Source: Pomphorhynchus laevis
Lineage: Eukaryota > Acanthocephala > Palaeacanthocephala > Echinorhynchida > Pomphorhynchidae
Length of the DNA stretch: 64,000 nucleotides
Assembly (NCBI GenBank): GCA_012934845.2
Contig: WNNJ02002729.1
Coordinates: forward strand, 28,286 to 92,285
Reading direction: 5' to 3'
Position 1 is the stretch's first letter; every line of letters starts with the position of its first letter. Under the pieces are notes generated by a model. That model saw only the letters and a list, made by a program, of their open reading frames with translations, was not told the DNA's origin and did no database searches. Shown piece after piece: positions 11,108 to 22,579 of this stretch. Both the position numbers and the translations under genes were made by a program.

Positions 11108-11282
11108 GGACAACCATCGACGCACTACGACAACCATCTACGACAACCATCGACGACAACCATCGACGACAACCATCGACGACAACCATCGACGACAACC
11201 ATCGACGACAACCATCGACGACAACCATCGACGACAACAATCGACGACAACCATCCACGACAACAATCGACGGCAACCATCG
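11108..11282 (+). repeat. 13-bp minisatellite, about 13 units
   Basis: Unit ACAACCATCGACG repeated head to tail with a few substitutions near the right end (ACAACAATCGACG, ACAACCATCCACG). Since 13 is not a multiple of three, translation cycles through all frames and gives a 13-residue repeat (TTTIDDNHRRQPS). Both strands are free of stops. It ends just before ATG 11286 of the LINE ORF1, so it is either a variable 5' UTR/promoter array of the LINE or an N-terminal extension of ORF1. Confidence 0.9.
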
Positions 11283-11285
11283 TTT

Positions 11286-12311
11286 ATGGGTGGACGTAAG
11301 AAAACAACTAAGACCGACACCAACTATGGACAACTGCAAGTACAGTGCTCGATACACGACTGCAGCGTCTGGACAACAATCACCTGCGACAAGAATAAGG
11401 CTAAAGAAGACTTCGTATGTGGTTTTTGTGCCAACAAACTAATATGCAACCTTTCCAATAAGCACATATCAACATCCAACACGTCAACTCAAACTACCCC
11501 CGTCGTTTCTAATGTCCTTTATCCACCCACCGACCCTGCCACCATATACACTTCCCATTCCATGTCATCTTCACTCCCCGACACCCCACGTCCCGTCCTT
11601 CCTGTCTCGTTTCTCAATAACTTGCATCCATCAATCAAAATCACCTCCACCAACCTCCACTATCCTTCCACTTATAACCTTTCCTCACATCGCTTGCCAC
11701 CCTCTTTATTATCATTATCCTCTATGTCTCCCGTCATCAAATCAAATCCCTCCAAATCATCAACTGCCAGCTCTTCTATCGTGATCTCACCTACTCACGT
11801 CAGTCGTCCTCCTTTACGGAAGCGCTTTGCTTCTCGCGATCGTTGCGTCATTGTTACTAATATCACGCCTTCTAACTCCTTATCTCCACAAGCACGTCTG
11901 GACCACGATGTTTCCGCCTTCAGATCCATCCTCTCGTCTATTGTTCCTGCGGATAAACCATCCTTTTTCAAGGACATTTCTCCTGTCGCATTCATCCGTC
12001 TAAACAAATCTTCTCAATCTAATCCTTCCCAGCCCCCTCTCCTAAAAATTGTTTTCAAGCATCGCTCTCACGCGTCTTCTGTCCTCTCTTAACGATTCAA
12101 ACTCATGTCATCTTCAACCACTCGAATTTTCCCCGATCGCGCCCCTTCCAAAATCGCTCAAATCTCTTCAGCCCGCATCGAAAAACGCCGTCGCGAGGAA
12201 AACGGCGAAACATCACTCGCCATCCGAAACATAGACGGAAATTTTCAAGTTGTCCACACCCGTCCAAAAATTCGATGGCGCTCCATCTCTCCTATGTGTC
12301 GTCTCCACTAG
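11286..12311 (+). CDS. Family 3 LINE ORF1 (PHD-like zinc finger protein, frameshifted)
   Basis: The frame from ATG 11286 (MGGRKKTTK) carries a PHD/RING-like finger within its first 60 codons: CSIHDC...W..ITC...FVCGFC. PHD-type fingers are known in CR1-group ORF1 proteins and are thought to help RNA/DNA handling. A long Ser/Thr/Pro-rich linker follows, then a more folded block (RDRCVIVTNITPS...LLKIVFKHRSHASSVL) like the RNA-binding region of CR1-group ORF1. The frame ends at 12092. The homologous C-terminus (RIFPDRAPSKIAQ, NGETSLAIRNIDG, VVHTRPKIRW) continues in another frame to 12311, so one frameshift lies near 12090-12110. It overlaps the endonuclease ORF start at 12275. The protein acts in a retrotransposition RNP, not in host metabolism. 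Confidence 0.65.
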
Positions 12312-13402
12312 TCTCTTTCGCCACAGCACACGGTTTCCGCCTCGGACTCCTCAACACTAGATCTATTCTCAATAAATCAGATCTTATCCTCAACCTATTC
12401 ACCAAGCAATCCATCGATCTCTTCTGCCTCACCGAATCCTGGCACACAGATTCCGACGACCTTTCCATTCGCCGTCTGCTCTCTGCCGGTTGCTCCCTAG
12501 TCGAATCCGCCCGCCCCCTCAGCTCATGCCCTTCTAAATCCTCTAATCATGGCGGCATCGTCGCATTCGCGCGTCACCCAGCGTCTCTTCGCAAAATCAA
12601 TCCCCCTTTCAGTCCTTGCTCTTTTGAATTGCTCACTTGTCGTTATTCTAACCCGATCACTCTAGATCTCGCCATTGTATACCGTCCTGGTTCATCAGCT
12701 CCCACAGCATTATTTTTTACCGAACTCGCTGACCTCCTTTCTCATTGTTCTTTGTCCTCAATCCCTTCACTCGTTCTAGGCGACTTCAATATCCGCCTAG
12801 ACCGCCCCTCTTCCACAGATTCCATCCGCTTCATCAACATTCTATCCAACTACAATTACAAACTAATCTCCACTGCCCCCACACATATACTTGTTGGGGC
12901 ACTCGACATCATCGCTGTCCCCGATCATTTTGCTGCCCAAACCTCACTGTCCATCTCTGATCCTGGTCTATCCGATCACTTTCTTATCACCCTTGATCTC
13001 ACTCGCAACCACACCCCTCCTCACACACCTACAATCCTACGTCGCCCTTGGAGAAATCTTGACCTCTCCCTTCTCCACTCTGCCTTACTCAAATCGTCTC
13101 TATCATTACCCACAATAACATATTCATCTCCTCACGATCTCGCCTTTCTTTTCGACTCTGAACTCGCATCCACTCTCGATATTCTCTTGCCCTTCAAGTC
13201 TCACCCACACCGTCGCTTGCACCGTGCCCCATGGTTTGACATCCAATGCCTACTCTCAAAGCGTCGACTCCGCCATGCTTTTCGAGTCTATCACCGCTCT
13301 CTCAGACGCGATTTCCGCTCGATCACTCCGTCTTTCCTTGATTGCCACAACCTGAGTCTACATGCTTGCCAGTACAATGTTTCAAAACCAATTTCAGTTT
13401 AG
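12275..13402 (+). CDS. Family 3 LINE APE endonuclease (ORF2, truncated before RT)
   Basis: A 375-codon open frame with an apurinic-like endonuclease of the L2/CR1 type, the enzyme that nicks the target for target-primed reverse transcription. In order: GFRLGLLNTRSILNK (N-terminal Asn strand), LFCLTESW (catalytic Glu), NHGGIVAFAR, LDLAIVYRPG, LVLGDFNIRLD (Asp/Asn pair), LDIIAVP and LSDHFLITLDL (Asp-His). All catalytic positions are present. The linker RAPWFDIQCLLSKRRLRHAFRVYH follows, then homology is lost near 13330-13400. The normal ORF2 goes on into RT, so this is a truncated copy with an intact-looking endonuclease. Codon use is CT-rich, unlike the AT-rich surroundings. Confidence 0.8.
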   Translation: MALHLSYVSSPLVSFATAHGFRLGLLNTRSILNKSDLILNLFTKQSIDLFCLTESWHTDSDDLSIRRLLSAGCSLVESARPLSSCPSKSSNHGGIVAFARHPASLRKINPPFSPCSFELLTCRYSNPITLDLAIVYRPGSSAPTALFFTELADLLSHCSLSSIPSLVLGDFNIRLDRPSSTDSIRFINILSNYNYKLISTAPTHILVGALDIIAVPDHFAAQTSLSISDPGLSDHFLITLDLTRNHTPPHTPTILRRPWRNLDLSLLHSALLKSSLSLPTITYSSPHDLAFLFDSELASTLDILLPFKSHPHRRLHRAPWFDIQCLLSKRRLRHAFRVYHRSLRRDFRSITPSFLDCHNLSLHACQYNVSKPISV

Positions 13403-13404
13403 TA

Positions 13405-15390
13405 CGCCAATCCCTTCTCGGTACAAATCGGTATGATCCATTGATTTTTGGAGTTGAATCATCTTGGCAACAATTTGAAACCCTAGTGATATCGCTCCTT
13501 CTACGTTTCTCACCTCGTAAGGTAGCAACTGCCCGTGCACGCACAAATCCTTAGTTTGATAAGGAGCTTCAGGAGGCATTGAGATCCAAGAAGCAAAAAT
13601 TCGCAATGTATAGGAATATAGAAACTGATTATAGGTCATTTAAAAAGTGTCGAAATCATTTGACATATCTCATGAAACTTAAAAAGCGGCAATTTGAACA
13701 AGTACTGGTAGGAAAGTCAGCCAATAATCCTAGCATATTATTTAAATATGCAAATTTTAAAAGTAATGTTCGACCTTCTATCTCTATCATTGGAAACAAT
13801 GGACGCACTCTAGTAGATCATTTCGATATTGCTACTGCATTTGGTCGTAAATTTCTCGTATCAGCTACTACTTCTCTTCGTAATGAAATTACTCGTATTA
13901 ATCCGTCAATTTTTGATATTCTTCACTTGTTCACAGTTCAAGATGTTATGAAAGAGTTTAGACGACTGAAACCGTCGGGCTCGATTTGCCCAGATTTACT
14001 TCCCTCAATATGTCTGAAGAATCTTTATGATGTAATTGCTGCGTCTTTATATAGGATATTTATAGCATCATTATATTACGGTATAGTCCCGAATGCACGG
14101 AAACGCTCTATCATTAAGCTGCTTCATAAGAAATTTGATCGATTATGTGTAGATAACTACCGACCGGTTAGTTTTACCTCTGTATCGTGTCGTGTATTAG
14201 AGAGATTACTTTATCGGATAATCAGTAACTACCTAGAATCATACAGATACTTTCTACTAATCAGTACGGATTCCGTAAAAGCTGTTCCACAGTAACCAAC
14301 CTTTTATTGGCACAGGAAAGTTGGGGGTCCATATTAGATGAGGGGTATTCTGTAGACGTCATATTTTTTGATTTCTCCAAAGCATTTGATCATGTCCACC
14401 ATGATAAATTGATTATGTAGATGAGTGCATTAAACATCAATCCAATTATCATTCGTTCGATATGCAACTTTCTTTCTGGTCGCCATTCACGGTACCTTTT
14501 CCGAGCATTATCCAGTTTATGCCGTTTCCCGCAAGGGTATGTATTGGGTCCTCTGCTGTTTTGTATTTTCATCAACGATCTCCCCAGTGTAATAAGTTCG
14601 CATTCATTATTATTTGCAGACGATTTAAAAATTGGGAGAGCCATCAAGTCGGATTATGATCGTAACATTCTTCAATCAGATTTGACACTGTTCTTAAGTG
14701 GGCACGTTCTAATGGTCTGTCTGTTAATGCCTCGAAGTGCACTTGCATGCACATTCGATCACGTAATATTGTTACAGTGTCGATATATCATCTCGGGGAT
14801 CGAGTGATTAAATTAGTATCGAGCTATAAAGATCTTGGCGTATGGATAACGAATTATTTCTCCACTCGCCAAAATACTGAGTACATTTGTTCGAAGGCCA
14901 TGTGCATGGTTGGTTTCCTTCGTCGATCGTTCAGCTATGTGAGTCCACGTTCTTTTAAAGTTCTTGTAAAAGCTTTTGTACTAAGCTATTTGTCATATAC
15001 TTCTCAACGTTCATACCCTCAAACCAGAGATGAGATTACTCGATTTGAGAAGGTGCTACGTAGGGCAACAAAGTTAAGACATTCTTTGAGAGAACTTTCT
15101 TACGAGGACCGTTTTCGGTCTTTAAATATGCATTCGTTATGTGATATTCGTGACTCGCGGGATCTGTGTCTTGTATGTGAGGTATTTCACAATGAACATC
15201 ATGTGTTACGTGAGCTCTTCAACATTCTATCAACTCGAGCTTTGCGAAGTCACTAGTTTTATCTTAGTCGCCGACGAATAGTACATTCTAGGACGATTCA
15301 ATTTGGGCAACGAATAATAAATTCACGGAATCGTTTAAGCGATGTTATTGTAAATGCGGCAACTCGTGAGCTCTTTAAATGACAGATTAT
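13405..15390 (+). mobile_element. Family 2 (jockey/CR1-like) LINE, RT and C-terminus
   Basis: Endonuclease C-terminus and linker (RARTNP, FDKELQEALRSKKQKFAMYR), then RT: FRRLKPSGSICPDLLPS, KRSIIKLLHKK, NYRPVSFTSVSCRVLERL, VIFFDFSKAFDHVHHDKL, FPQGYVLGPLLFCIFINDLP, SLLFADDLKI, and a thumb with SYKDLGVWIT, FEKVLRRATKL and LSYEDRFRSLNMHSL. It ends with a tail (RRIVHSRTIQFGQRIINSRN) and a stop at about 15381. Stops at 13552-13554, 14293-14295 and 14418-14420, plus frame changes around 14790, make it defective. It belongs with the minus-strand copy at 36095-32815. Confidence 0.8.
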
Positions 15391-15589
15391 TTCAAATTGT
15401 TGACTGATTTCTTTTTTCTCGTTTTCTTCTATTTTGACTATCGATTTGTCAGCAACTCCGAGCTATGCTCATAATGTTGTCTACATATTTTTTAATAGAA
15501 AATTTATTCGAAATATTTACATTTCATAAGGTTCCCGCAAATGGGCCATCAAATTAATATAATTAGTGGAAGAACAAATTCATTCATTT
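15391..15589. other. Spacer between LINE copies
   Basis: About 200 bases of AT-rich sequence following the family 2 stop, partly its 3' UTR. I see no other feature. Confidence 0.4.
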
Positions 15590-16400
15590 CATGCCAAGGA
15601 GTTTAATTCAATCCTCGTCAGCTGGTGGCAATCCCATGCTCCCTTCGGGTGATCTTGCCGCCCGAATTGTCATTGAAGCTGCCTTTGCAAGACCGAAGCC
15701 GATTCTGCTACGCAGTGCCCTGATGCAATCTCCGTATTGCATATTGTGTCGCAGAGCTTTTAGCATTGCGATTCTGCTCAAAATGAAATTTGCGGTAACA
15801 CCAATACCTCCATTTGCGGATACGACGAAAGGATAAAATGATGATATCTCGTGTTTTGCAATGCGCATACGTATTTTAATCGCTTTCGGGTTTCATGATA
15901 GGCAAACGCGCTCGAAACTCTATTTGATGTATAGGACGGAGCTAGGTGACTAAAAACACAAACGTCCAGCATGGATCGCTCCGTTTTATCCCCGTACAAT
16001 CCTTGACATGCTACATCAACACGTGCTTGAGGGTCTCATGTCGTGGAATTATTTTCGAATCTTATGGTATCTGGTACCAGTTGCAATAATGGCTCGATTT
16101 GAGTCAAGCAACAAATCTGCGAGATTTCGTCAGCTATAATGTCACGTATTATGTTGTGTCGAATAATGAGTAATCCGCCAAATTTGCAGGATAGCGAGTG
16201 ACACATGTTAAATTGATTACCATACAAACACTTCAGAAGGGCATCAGCCGGCCCCTAAACATACCTAGCAGCGATTGCGTCTTGAAATTGGTGTTTGCTG
16301 AGGTGACTTCTTAGGCAGTCCAACGGTTTTATCGATAACCACGTAGAAGCGCCCTTGCAAGTGACGAACTGTAAGTGAATACCGGCTACTTCACATCGAT
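15590..16400 (-). mobile_element. Family 5 (RLE-type) LINE, truncated 3' copy
   Basis: Read on the minus strand: GASTWLSIKPLD and FQDAIAARYVWGPADALL, then LSCKFGGLLIIRHNIIRDIIADEISQIC, LAPSYTSN, AFAYHETRKRLKYV and SSFYPFVVSANGGIGVTANF...RSRIGFGLAKAASMTIRAARS. This is the C-terminal third of the family 5 protein: a Cys/His motif, then a restriction-like endonuclease domain. It is frame-broken. A 5'-truncated 3' end is the normal product of LINE insertion. Its upstream boundary, near 16400, is close to the end of the next minus-strand copy. Confidence 0.7.
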
Positions 16401-16460
16401 CTTGGACACTTTTTGTTGTCTACATAATAATAATAATTTTTTTAATATTTCAAAATATTA
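16401..16460. other. AT-rich junction between two minus-strand LINE copies
   Basis: Short A/T-rich run (ATAATAATAATAATTTTTTTAATATTTC...). It probably corresponds to the poly(A)-like 3' tail of the copy to its right, read in reverse. Confidence 0.4.
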
Positions 16461-19270
16461 TTTACAAATTAGTAGTTGCCTTCAAATTGGTCTTATAAAT
16501 GTCAGAGTATAATAGTTTTGTCTCTATATCGTCGCTATAGTCCTTATTACTCAGTTGTGATTGAAACTTTTGTAATTTCTCCTCCTTAACGTCATCGACA
16601 TTGATTTTGAGATAGATTTCGAAATGTTTGTTCTTATTCTTCTTATACAATCATCATACCTATCTACGTCTTTCTCTGCCAATCTAGAGCCAATCCGCTT
16701 AATCACACTGTTTGCTACAGGACCTATTCCTCTAAATGTCGATAAAATCATCAAGTAGAATGCCGCTTGCTCAATTCTTGTAATTCGTTCTGTGTACTTT
16801 GCATTTTTTTCGAATTTCATGGTATGTAAATGGATCAGTCGTGCGCACTAAGGAATATGAAGGTGCTAAATTGTTGAAGACACCCACGTCCATATAGGAC
16901 CGCCCCCAGATATTCCTATATAGCCCATTGCAACAAATATCAGCTCTGGCCTCTCTCTATCTTTCGTAGTAGTCAATCTGTCAAAATCTATAAAATTCGG
17001 AACTGGCTGTAATATAAGTTCTTTGGTCACCAGTTTACAGATTCCTTTAACGGTTTGATAATTTCATCGACTACTATATTGTGTATAATGTAATTAAGAC
17101 CTTCACATTTACACAACAATGCGTGTTACATTTAAATCCATACCACATGCGCAAAAGCCAGTTAGGGTTTTAGGCTCCCATGCATATCGCACTGCTATCG
17201 CATCTTTAAACACGTGTGAGTTCAGAAGTCTGTTATCCGTATAAGTTCGTGAAGTAAGCAAGGCCGAGGCTCCTTTGACACTTGCTTTTCTCAATCTTGT
17301 TCTAAGATCTCGTTCCGAGGAATTAATAATTTTTAGTTGATCCAGCTTTTGTTTAACCTTATTCTGATCATGCATTTCATTTTGTAATATTTTTTGTTTA
17401 TTACGTAGTTCGTTTCCTCTCAGTTTATCAATGCTTGGTTTGCACATCGAGTACGAAACTCGACATTGATTCTCTTCCGCAGCTGGGTTCATTAATCCCA
17501 AACCTCTTAGGAAATATGGTAGATGAATTATTGATTTAGATTCTTCATTCATAGTTTTTATACCAAGTTTCCGAGTTTTGAAATAATTCATTTTCTAGAG
17601 CTTTAAACCATTCAATCTTTGTCTAGCATGTTCTCTTCAAGTATGTCCATTGGTGTTGGAAAACTCTATTTAACATAAGATAAGCCGCAAAAGTATTCTC
17701 CATAATTAGATCGTCTAGTTTTGATACGTCCGTCTTGAATTCTCTAATTTTTCCCATCACTTGATGTTCAACATAGTTGTTCGTTCCGATGTAACTGCCT
17801 AGGTATTTGACTCCATCTGTTTGGATCTGTAATCCAGTTTCCTCAAAAAATTTGTATCTCCAATATTTTCTCGTGTTAAAATTACACACTTTTCCGGATT
17901 TACGTTGTATCCGTAAGCTGGTCCATTTCGTTTTACTAGCTCCCACACCTTTACTTAATCTTCTGCCTTTCCTACGCAAGCAGCATCATATGCATACCAA
18001 CAGTGCTGAGCACTAGGATAAATTTGTCTCAGCTTTTCGATAAACGGTAAGGACGCGGCAGCAAAAGCTGCCATCGATAGAGGATCTCCTTGAGTGAATC
18101 CTTCAGCTGACATCAAAGAGATCCCACCGACTGTTAACTGTGATAGTTTTGCGTATATAATTATTCAGAATTATACTCAAGGACGGGCAAATGTACTTCA
18201 TATTTTCGAGGGTGAGCGATCTATTAACAGAATTAAAAGCGTTTCTAGCATCCACCAGAAGAAGGCAATTATCAGGGGAAGCTGAAAATGAAGATCGAAC
18301 TGTGTGTTTGGCAATCTCGGTCCCTCCGCATTTTCTAGCACATAGCTGTACACATCCGCATGCATTTGTTAAATCATCGACTATATGTTAGAGTATTGCT
18401 CGGCCTATTATCCTGTGTAGCACTTCCTCAATTCCCACCGGCCGAACTCCCGGGTTCTTGGTCAGCGGTATAAGTCGACTAACCGTATACGCATCCAATA
18501 TACTTGATTCAATGTGTTCTGTAAATATTTTGATGGTGAATTCACTTATCATACACGCTAATCTTCTTGAAATCATACCAAATGCTGTAAGAAACGATTT
18601 CCATCCTTCCGAGTCGACTCCTGAGGGACCTGCCGAACCATGTGTTCACCTTACAGCTTTTATAATATGATCATGATCCATGCTGAAAAATCTTATTGAG
18701 TGATGTTCAGCACATCTGTCCATTGGAGCAGTCAATTTTAAATTCGTAAGACCTTCAGACGCTGTTGGGTGCATATCTTCCAAGTGCTGCAATACCGTTT
18801 TGTTGTTTACTATTTCCTCTAGAGGTATCACTCCACCGCCTGAATCATTCTTGAGCATTCTGAATGCTTTCGCTACATGTCCATTTCCGATAAAATTTAT
18901 TACCCTCCGGACGGTCGGATCATGACGTTGGGCACGAGACTGAAAATCATTTTGTTTCATCTTTTGCAAGTACTGTGCTTCCTTTAATAAATCTCCTAAT
19001 TGTTGCCTTCCATAATTACCTTCCATAATTTGATACGGTTTTAAATTGTTTTTATTATATAGCTTATCTTGCGAGTCTTTATGCGTTGTAATATTAACTG
19101 ACATAATACAGTCGCTCGTTTCAGAGAATTATCCGAGGTAGATGGTGTTCGGTTAAACGTTTCAAAGCAATCTGCTAGTAAGTCAATAAATTCCTTGCTC
19201 GTGTTACACGCCGGTATTAATAATTGACGAGTTACTATTGTTACTATTGACGAGTTAAATATAATATGGA
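16460..19270 (-). mobile_element. Family 5 (RLE-type) LINE, longest copy
   Basis: Minus-strand traces in order: FIDLLADCFETFNRTPS and RATVLCQL (19240-19110), QQLGDLLKEAQYLQKM and HDPTVRRVINFIGNGHVAKA (19040-18860), SRLIPLTKNPGVRPVGIEEV...IIGRAIL (RT fingers, 18490-18390), SMAAFAAASLPFIEKL-like palm traces, EETGLQIQTDGVKYLGSYIG (17850-17790), LRGLGLMNPAAEENQ (17500), VFKDAIAVRYAWEP and FCACGMD (Cys motif, 17180-17130), ARADICCNGL, SYMDVGVFNNLAPSY (restriction-like endonuclease), and KYTERITRIEQAAFYLMI...SISKSMSMTLRRRN to 16551. It is interrupted by many stops and frame changes. The C-x-C...H-x3-C motif followed by an R.DI/FFDV endonuclease fold is typical of RLE-bearing LINEs (R2/NeSL-like groups), but the exact clade is uncertain. 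Confidence 0.7.
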
Positions 19271-20705
19271 ATGTATTGAAAAGCGATGGACCTCAATACG
19301 GATATTTCGTTAACGCTAAGAAAACACAACTGCTTACTCATCCATCTGAAATGAAGCAAGCATGCCCATTGAAAGAAATTGGAATATCATCGGATGGTAT
19401 TATGATACTTGGCATTCCTATAGGCACTACCGAGTATGTAGATTCGGTTGCACTTGATAAATCTCAAAGTTGGACTCGTCTACTTGATCGTTTAGTAGAA
19501 ATAGCCAAAGTTGATCCACATGTATCTTATATCGGTCTTACAAAATCAGTACAATGGAAATGGACTCACTTTTTCAGAAATACAACATTTGAATGCGGGC
19601 ATTTGTCAACGCTGTTGACCATACTAAAAGACAAGCTTTTACCATCTTTAACAAGTCGAACCTTGAATCATTATTGGTGGACAATATTGACCTCACCTCT
19701 TAAACTAGGAGGTCTAGGCGTATTAGACCCCATTTTCGCATCCACACTGGAGTATGAAAACGCACAACTAATCTGTAATACTTATGATTCTGAATATACA
19801 GGAGAAACTCTGCGACAAGTACAATCAGATGTTATAAAAAGTATTTCTTGCCAACGAATTAATGTTTACAAGAATCGTTTAATTGATGTCAAACAAAGGG
19901 CTCAACAAGCAGTATTGAATGCAATTAACCATGCTACTCAGAATTGCGCTTCATCATGGCTAAGTGCGCTTCCTCTAGCCGTTGATAACTTTCATCTCCA
20001 TTCTTATGAATTTAGGGATGCCATATGTTCCAGATATGGATGGAATCCACCAGATCTAAACAAAAAACATGTATATGCGGTACAACAAATGGCATTATTC
20101 ACGCATTATCATGTAAACGCGGTGGTGTACCAATAATCCGTCACAACGATATTCGGAACACGATCGCTTATGCATTATCAGAGATATGCCACGGCGTCGA
20201 AGTCGAACCAACTTTGCAAAAGATTCCAGTCAGCTTAGAATTCATGAATAATTCAACAACGAAAAATAACAATGCGCGCCTAGACATTTCATGTTATGGA
20301 CTACAGGACAATCGATATGAGCGGACGTTTTTTGACGTCAATGTTTTTTCAGTACATGCTCCGTCATATGCCAGCAGTTCGCCTCTCGCCGCCTTTGAAT
20401 ATAATGAAAATCGCAAAAACAGCAAATACAATGAAAGAATTGTCAGTGTGGAAGAAAGCAAGTTTATACCATTAATTTTTTCATCATCAGGAGGAGTTGG
20501 ACCGCGAGCTCTTAAGCTACTCAAGGACATTGCCTCGATATCATCGAGGTTAAAATCAGAAAAATATAGTGATGTATTGGTTCACCTTAAACGCAAGATT
20601 AGCTTCTCGATTGCACGTGCTTCTTCACTATGTCTGCGAATGCCGCGATCAAGTAGAAGACATCCAATCTTTCCTGACAATAAATCTCATTTATAGGCCC
20701 GTTTA
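19240..20705 (+). mobile_element. Family 5 (RLE-type) LINE, plus-strand copy
   Basis: The best preserved family 5 C-terminal half. From 19249: DELNIIWNVLKSDGPQYGYF, NAKKTQLLTHP, GIMILGIPIGTTEYV, the thumb with LKLGGLGVLDPIFASTLEYE, FRDAICSRYGWNPP (frame 1, to 20136). After one frame change near 20060, CICGTTNGIIHALSCKRGG, PIIRHNDIRNTIAYALSEIC, NNARLDIS, RTFFDVNVFSVHAPSY, IVSVEESKFIPLIFSSSGGVG and ISFSIARASSLCLR, with a stop at 20694-20696. The ARLD...FFDV block should be the PD-(D/E)XK-type nuclease core. Its 5' end abuts the 5' end of the minus-strand copy, giving a head-to-head pair. ATTGACGAGTTA is duplicated at the junction (19223-19234 and 19246-19257). Confidence 0.75.
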
Positions 20706-21571
20706 CGGGAACCTAATTTCTGTAAATTAACTTTTCTTCTCTTTTTTTAATAAATAATATTACATTATTATTTATTATAAATAATAAATCGTTCAAGAAT
20801 AGGCATCTGTCTTGCAATAATGGTATCAAGATGCATTAGAGGATCAAGATCTGCCTTTTATCGCCCGGAAGGAATTTTATCAAGTTCGCTCGCCATCGTA
20901 CAATGACTGTATTTTATCTAATTGAGTCTAGCCATGCGTGACAGATTGTTTTTTGCACTGATTATTTCTTTTTCTTTTCTTTTCTTTCTTTCTTGTAATA
21001 AATAATTGTCCCATTATTTATTATTATTTTATATTATGTTATCACATATTCTGCTCATTGTCGTTTGTTACAATGTTTTTTATAATTTTCCTATGCATTT
21101 TACAATTACGCCATAGCAACAGCATTTAAAAAATAAATTAGTAATAAAAATATTATTTAATTTTTTGATATTGTAATCATTTTTATATTTTGTAAAGGAG
21201 AAGTTTTGATTTTTAAGTTGTATGTACTCAGCCTGATGATTCCAAAGAGTTATTGTAGTCACTTATAAAAAATAATTAATATTTTTAAATTATTAATTAT
21301 TATATATTTATAAGTGGAAATTAAAAAATTTCAATGACGTTTTTTTGATTTTAAAGCAGGATCATGTCACTAGAAAAACTTGTGTTATATAAAAATAAAT
21401 TTTTGATTTGATTGATACTGCTCCAAAATTCTGAATTTAATTAATGTATCAAAATCATTTATTTTTAATTCCGATAATGTTCAATTTAAATTATTAGGAC
21501 TATAAGCGGAAATTATCATAGAGTGCAAACGTGAAACGGGCATTGTAAAGACAATTCATAAGGAAATAATT

Positions 21572-21665
21572 CAGGCTCTGTTGTGCGCGAATATATCAGG
21601 CTCCATTGCACTTAAATTGCATCAGACTACACTGTACCTAAATCGACCCGGCTCTATTGCACTCT
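21572..21665. repeat. Degenerate tandem repeat of about 26 bp, about 4 units
   Basis: Units begin CAGGCTCTGTTG, CAGGCTCCATTG, CAGACTACACTG and CGGCTCTATTG, each followed by GC/TACNTAAAT-like sequence. They have diverged by many substitutions. Confidence 0.55.
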
Positions 21666-21861
21666 TGTGACGCCCCACTTAGAGTATTTCATTCATGTAA
21701 ATTTTTCTATGGAGAAGGTGGTGATCGTGAATAAAAATCCGGTTTCGTTATGAGGTTTTCTATTATGTTGTACTTGAACCCTTTGGAATCGGCTAGTATC
21801 ATTTCATATTTCTTGACAATTCACTACCAATTTATTTGATTTGGCCATGCTTCGGTTGACG

Positions 21862-21941
21862 GGTTTTACTAAAAAACATTGAGGTTCATAACTCGAGTTT
21901 GATTTTACTAAAAAAAGCAATGAGTTCATAACTCGAGTTAG
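21862..21941. repeat. Two-copy direct repeat of about 40 bp
   Basis: GTTTTACTAAAAAACATTGA...TTCATAACTCGAGTT appears twice in tandem with small differences (TTTTACTAAAAAAAGCAATGA...TTCATAACTCGAGTT). Confidence 0.7.
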
Positions 21942-22579
21942 TTTTAAAATAAAACTATAAAATGTTAGTTTATTAATTACTTTTATTAATTTACAAAAAT
22001 ATTAACAAAAATATTTAACAGCTTAAACACACAATGTAATCCATTGCGAGAATATTCCACGAAACATTCATAAAGTTACTAGACGAAAAACAAACGATAA
22101 TAAATTATAAAAGAGCCAACGGCTAAACATTTGGTGATTTATCGCATTTTTTCTAATTATGGATGTACAATACTTCCTTGGTGCATAAGAACTACGCAAA
22201 TTGGTTATTAATATTTGGATGATCATTTTGTCATTACAAACAATACATTATTGCGTTAATTGAACATATCTGTTTCTCAAACTCTTTCACGTTCCTACGG
22301 CTACTCAAATAAATTCAGAATTTAAAAATATAAATTTAATAACAAAAAATTTTGACAGCTTAAACACACATTTGAGATATGAAAAACATGCATTTCGCTC
22401 ACTTCGCTCGTGGAAAATCTTGTCAACCAAGATTAACATTAAAAAATCGTGACTTTAAAACTAAGTAATACCTGATCACAAATTGCCGATACCACGTATA
22501 TTTTACTGTTTGCACAACTAATTACAATACAAAATCATATCTGAATACAATCCAACGACTGCGCAATTAACTACAAAAA

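Larger units (their letters stand above)
11050..13400 (+). mobile_element. Family 3 (L2/CR1-type) LINE, 5' half: ORF1 and endonuclease
   Basis: The only 5' half of family 3 in the window: a 13-bp minisatellite leader, ORF1 with a PHD-like finger, and an APE endonuclease. It breaks off near 13400, before the RT. The missing RT half is represented by other copies (7262-10470, 33645-34972, 28262-26700). Loss of the 3' half is not expected from normal LINE insertion, which truncates the 5' end, so a later deletion or recombination is likely. Confidence 0.75.
20706..22560. other. AT-rich intergenic region
   Basis: Nothing recognisably coding. It starts with the 3' UTR of the family 5 copy (TTTTTTTAATAAATAATATTA). 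It contains two short tandem repeats (listed separately) and long A/T runs. Confidence 0.5.

Noticed and set aside
11097-11357. Minus-strand open frames across the 13-bp minisatellite
   Set aside because: Any frame is open because of the repeat unit. The LINE ORF1 on the plus strand is the supported reading.
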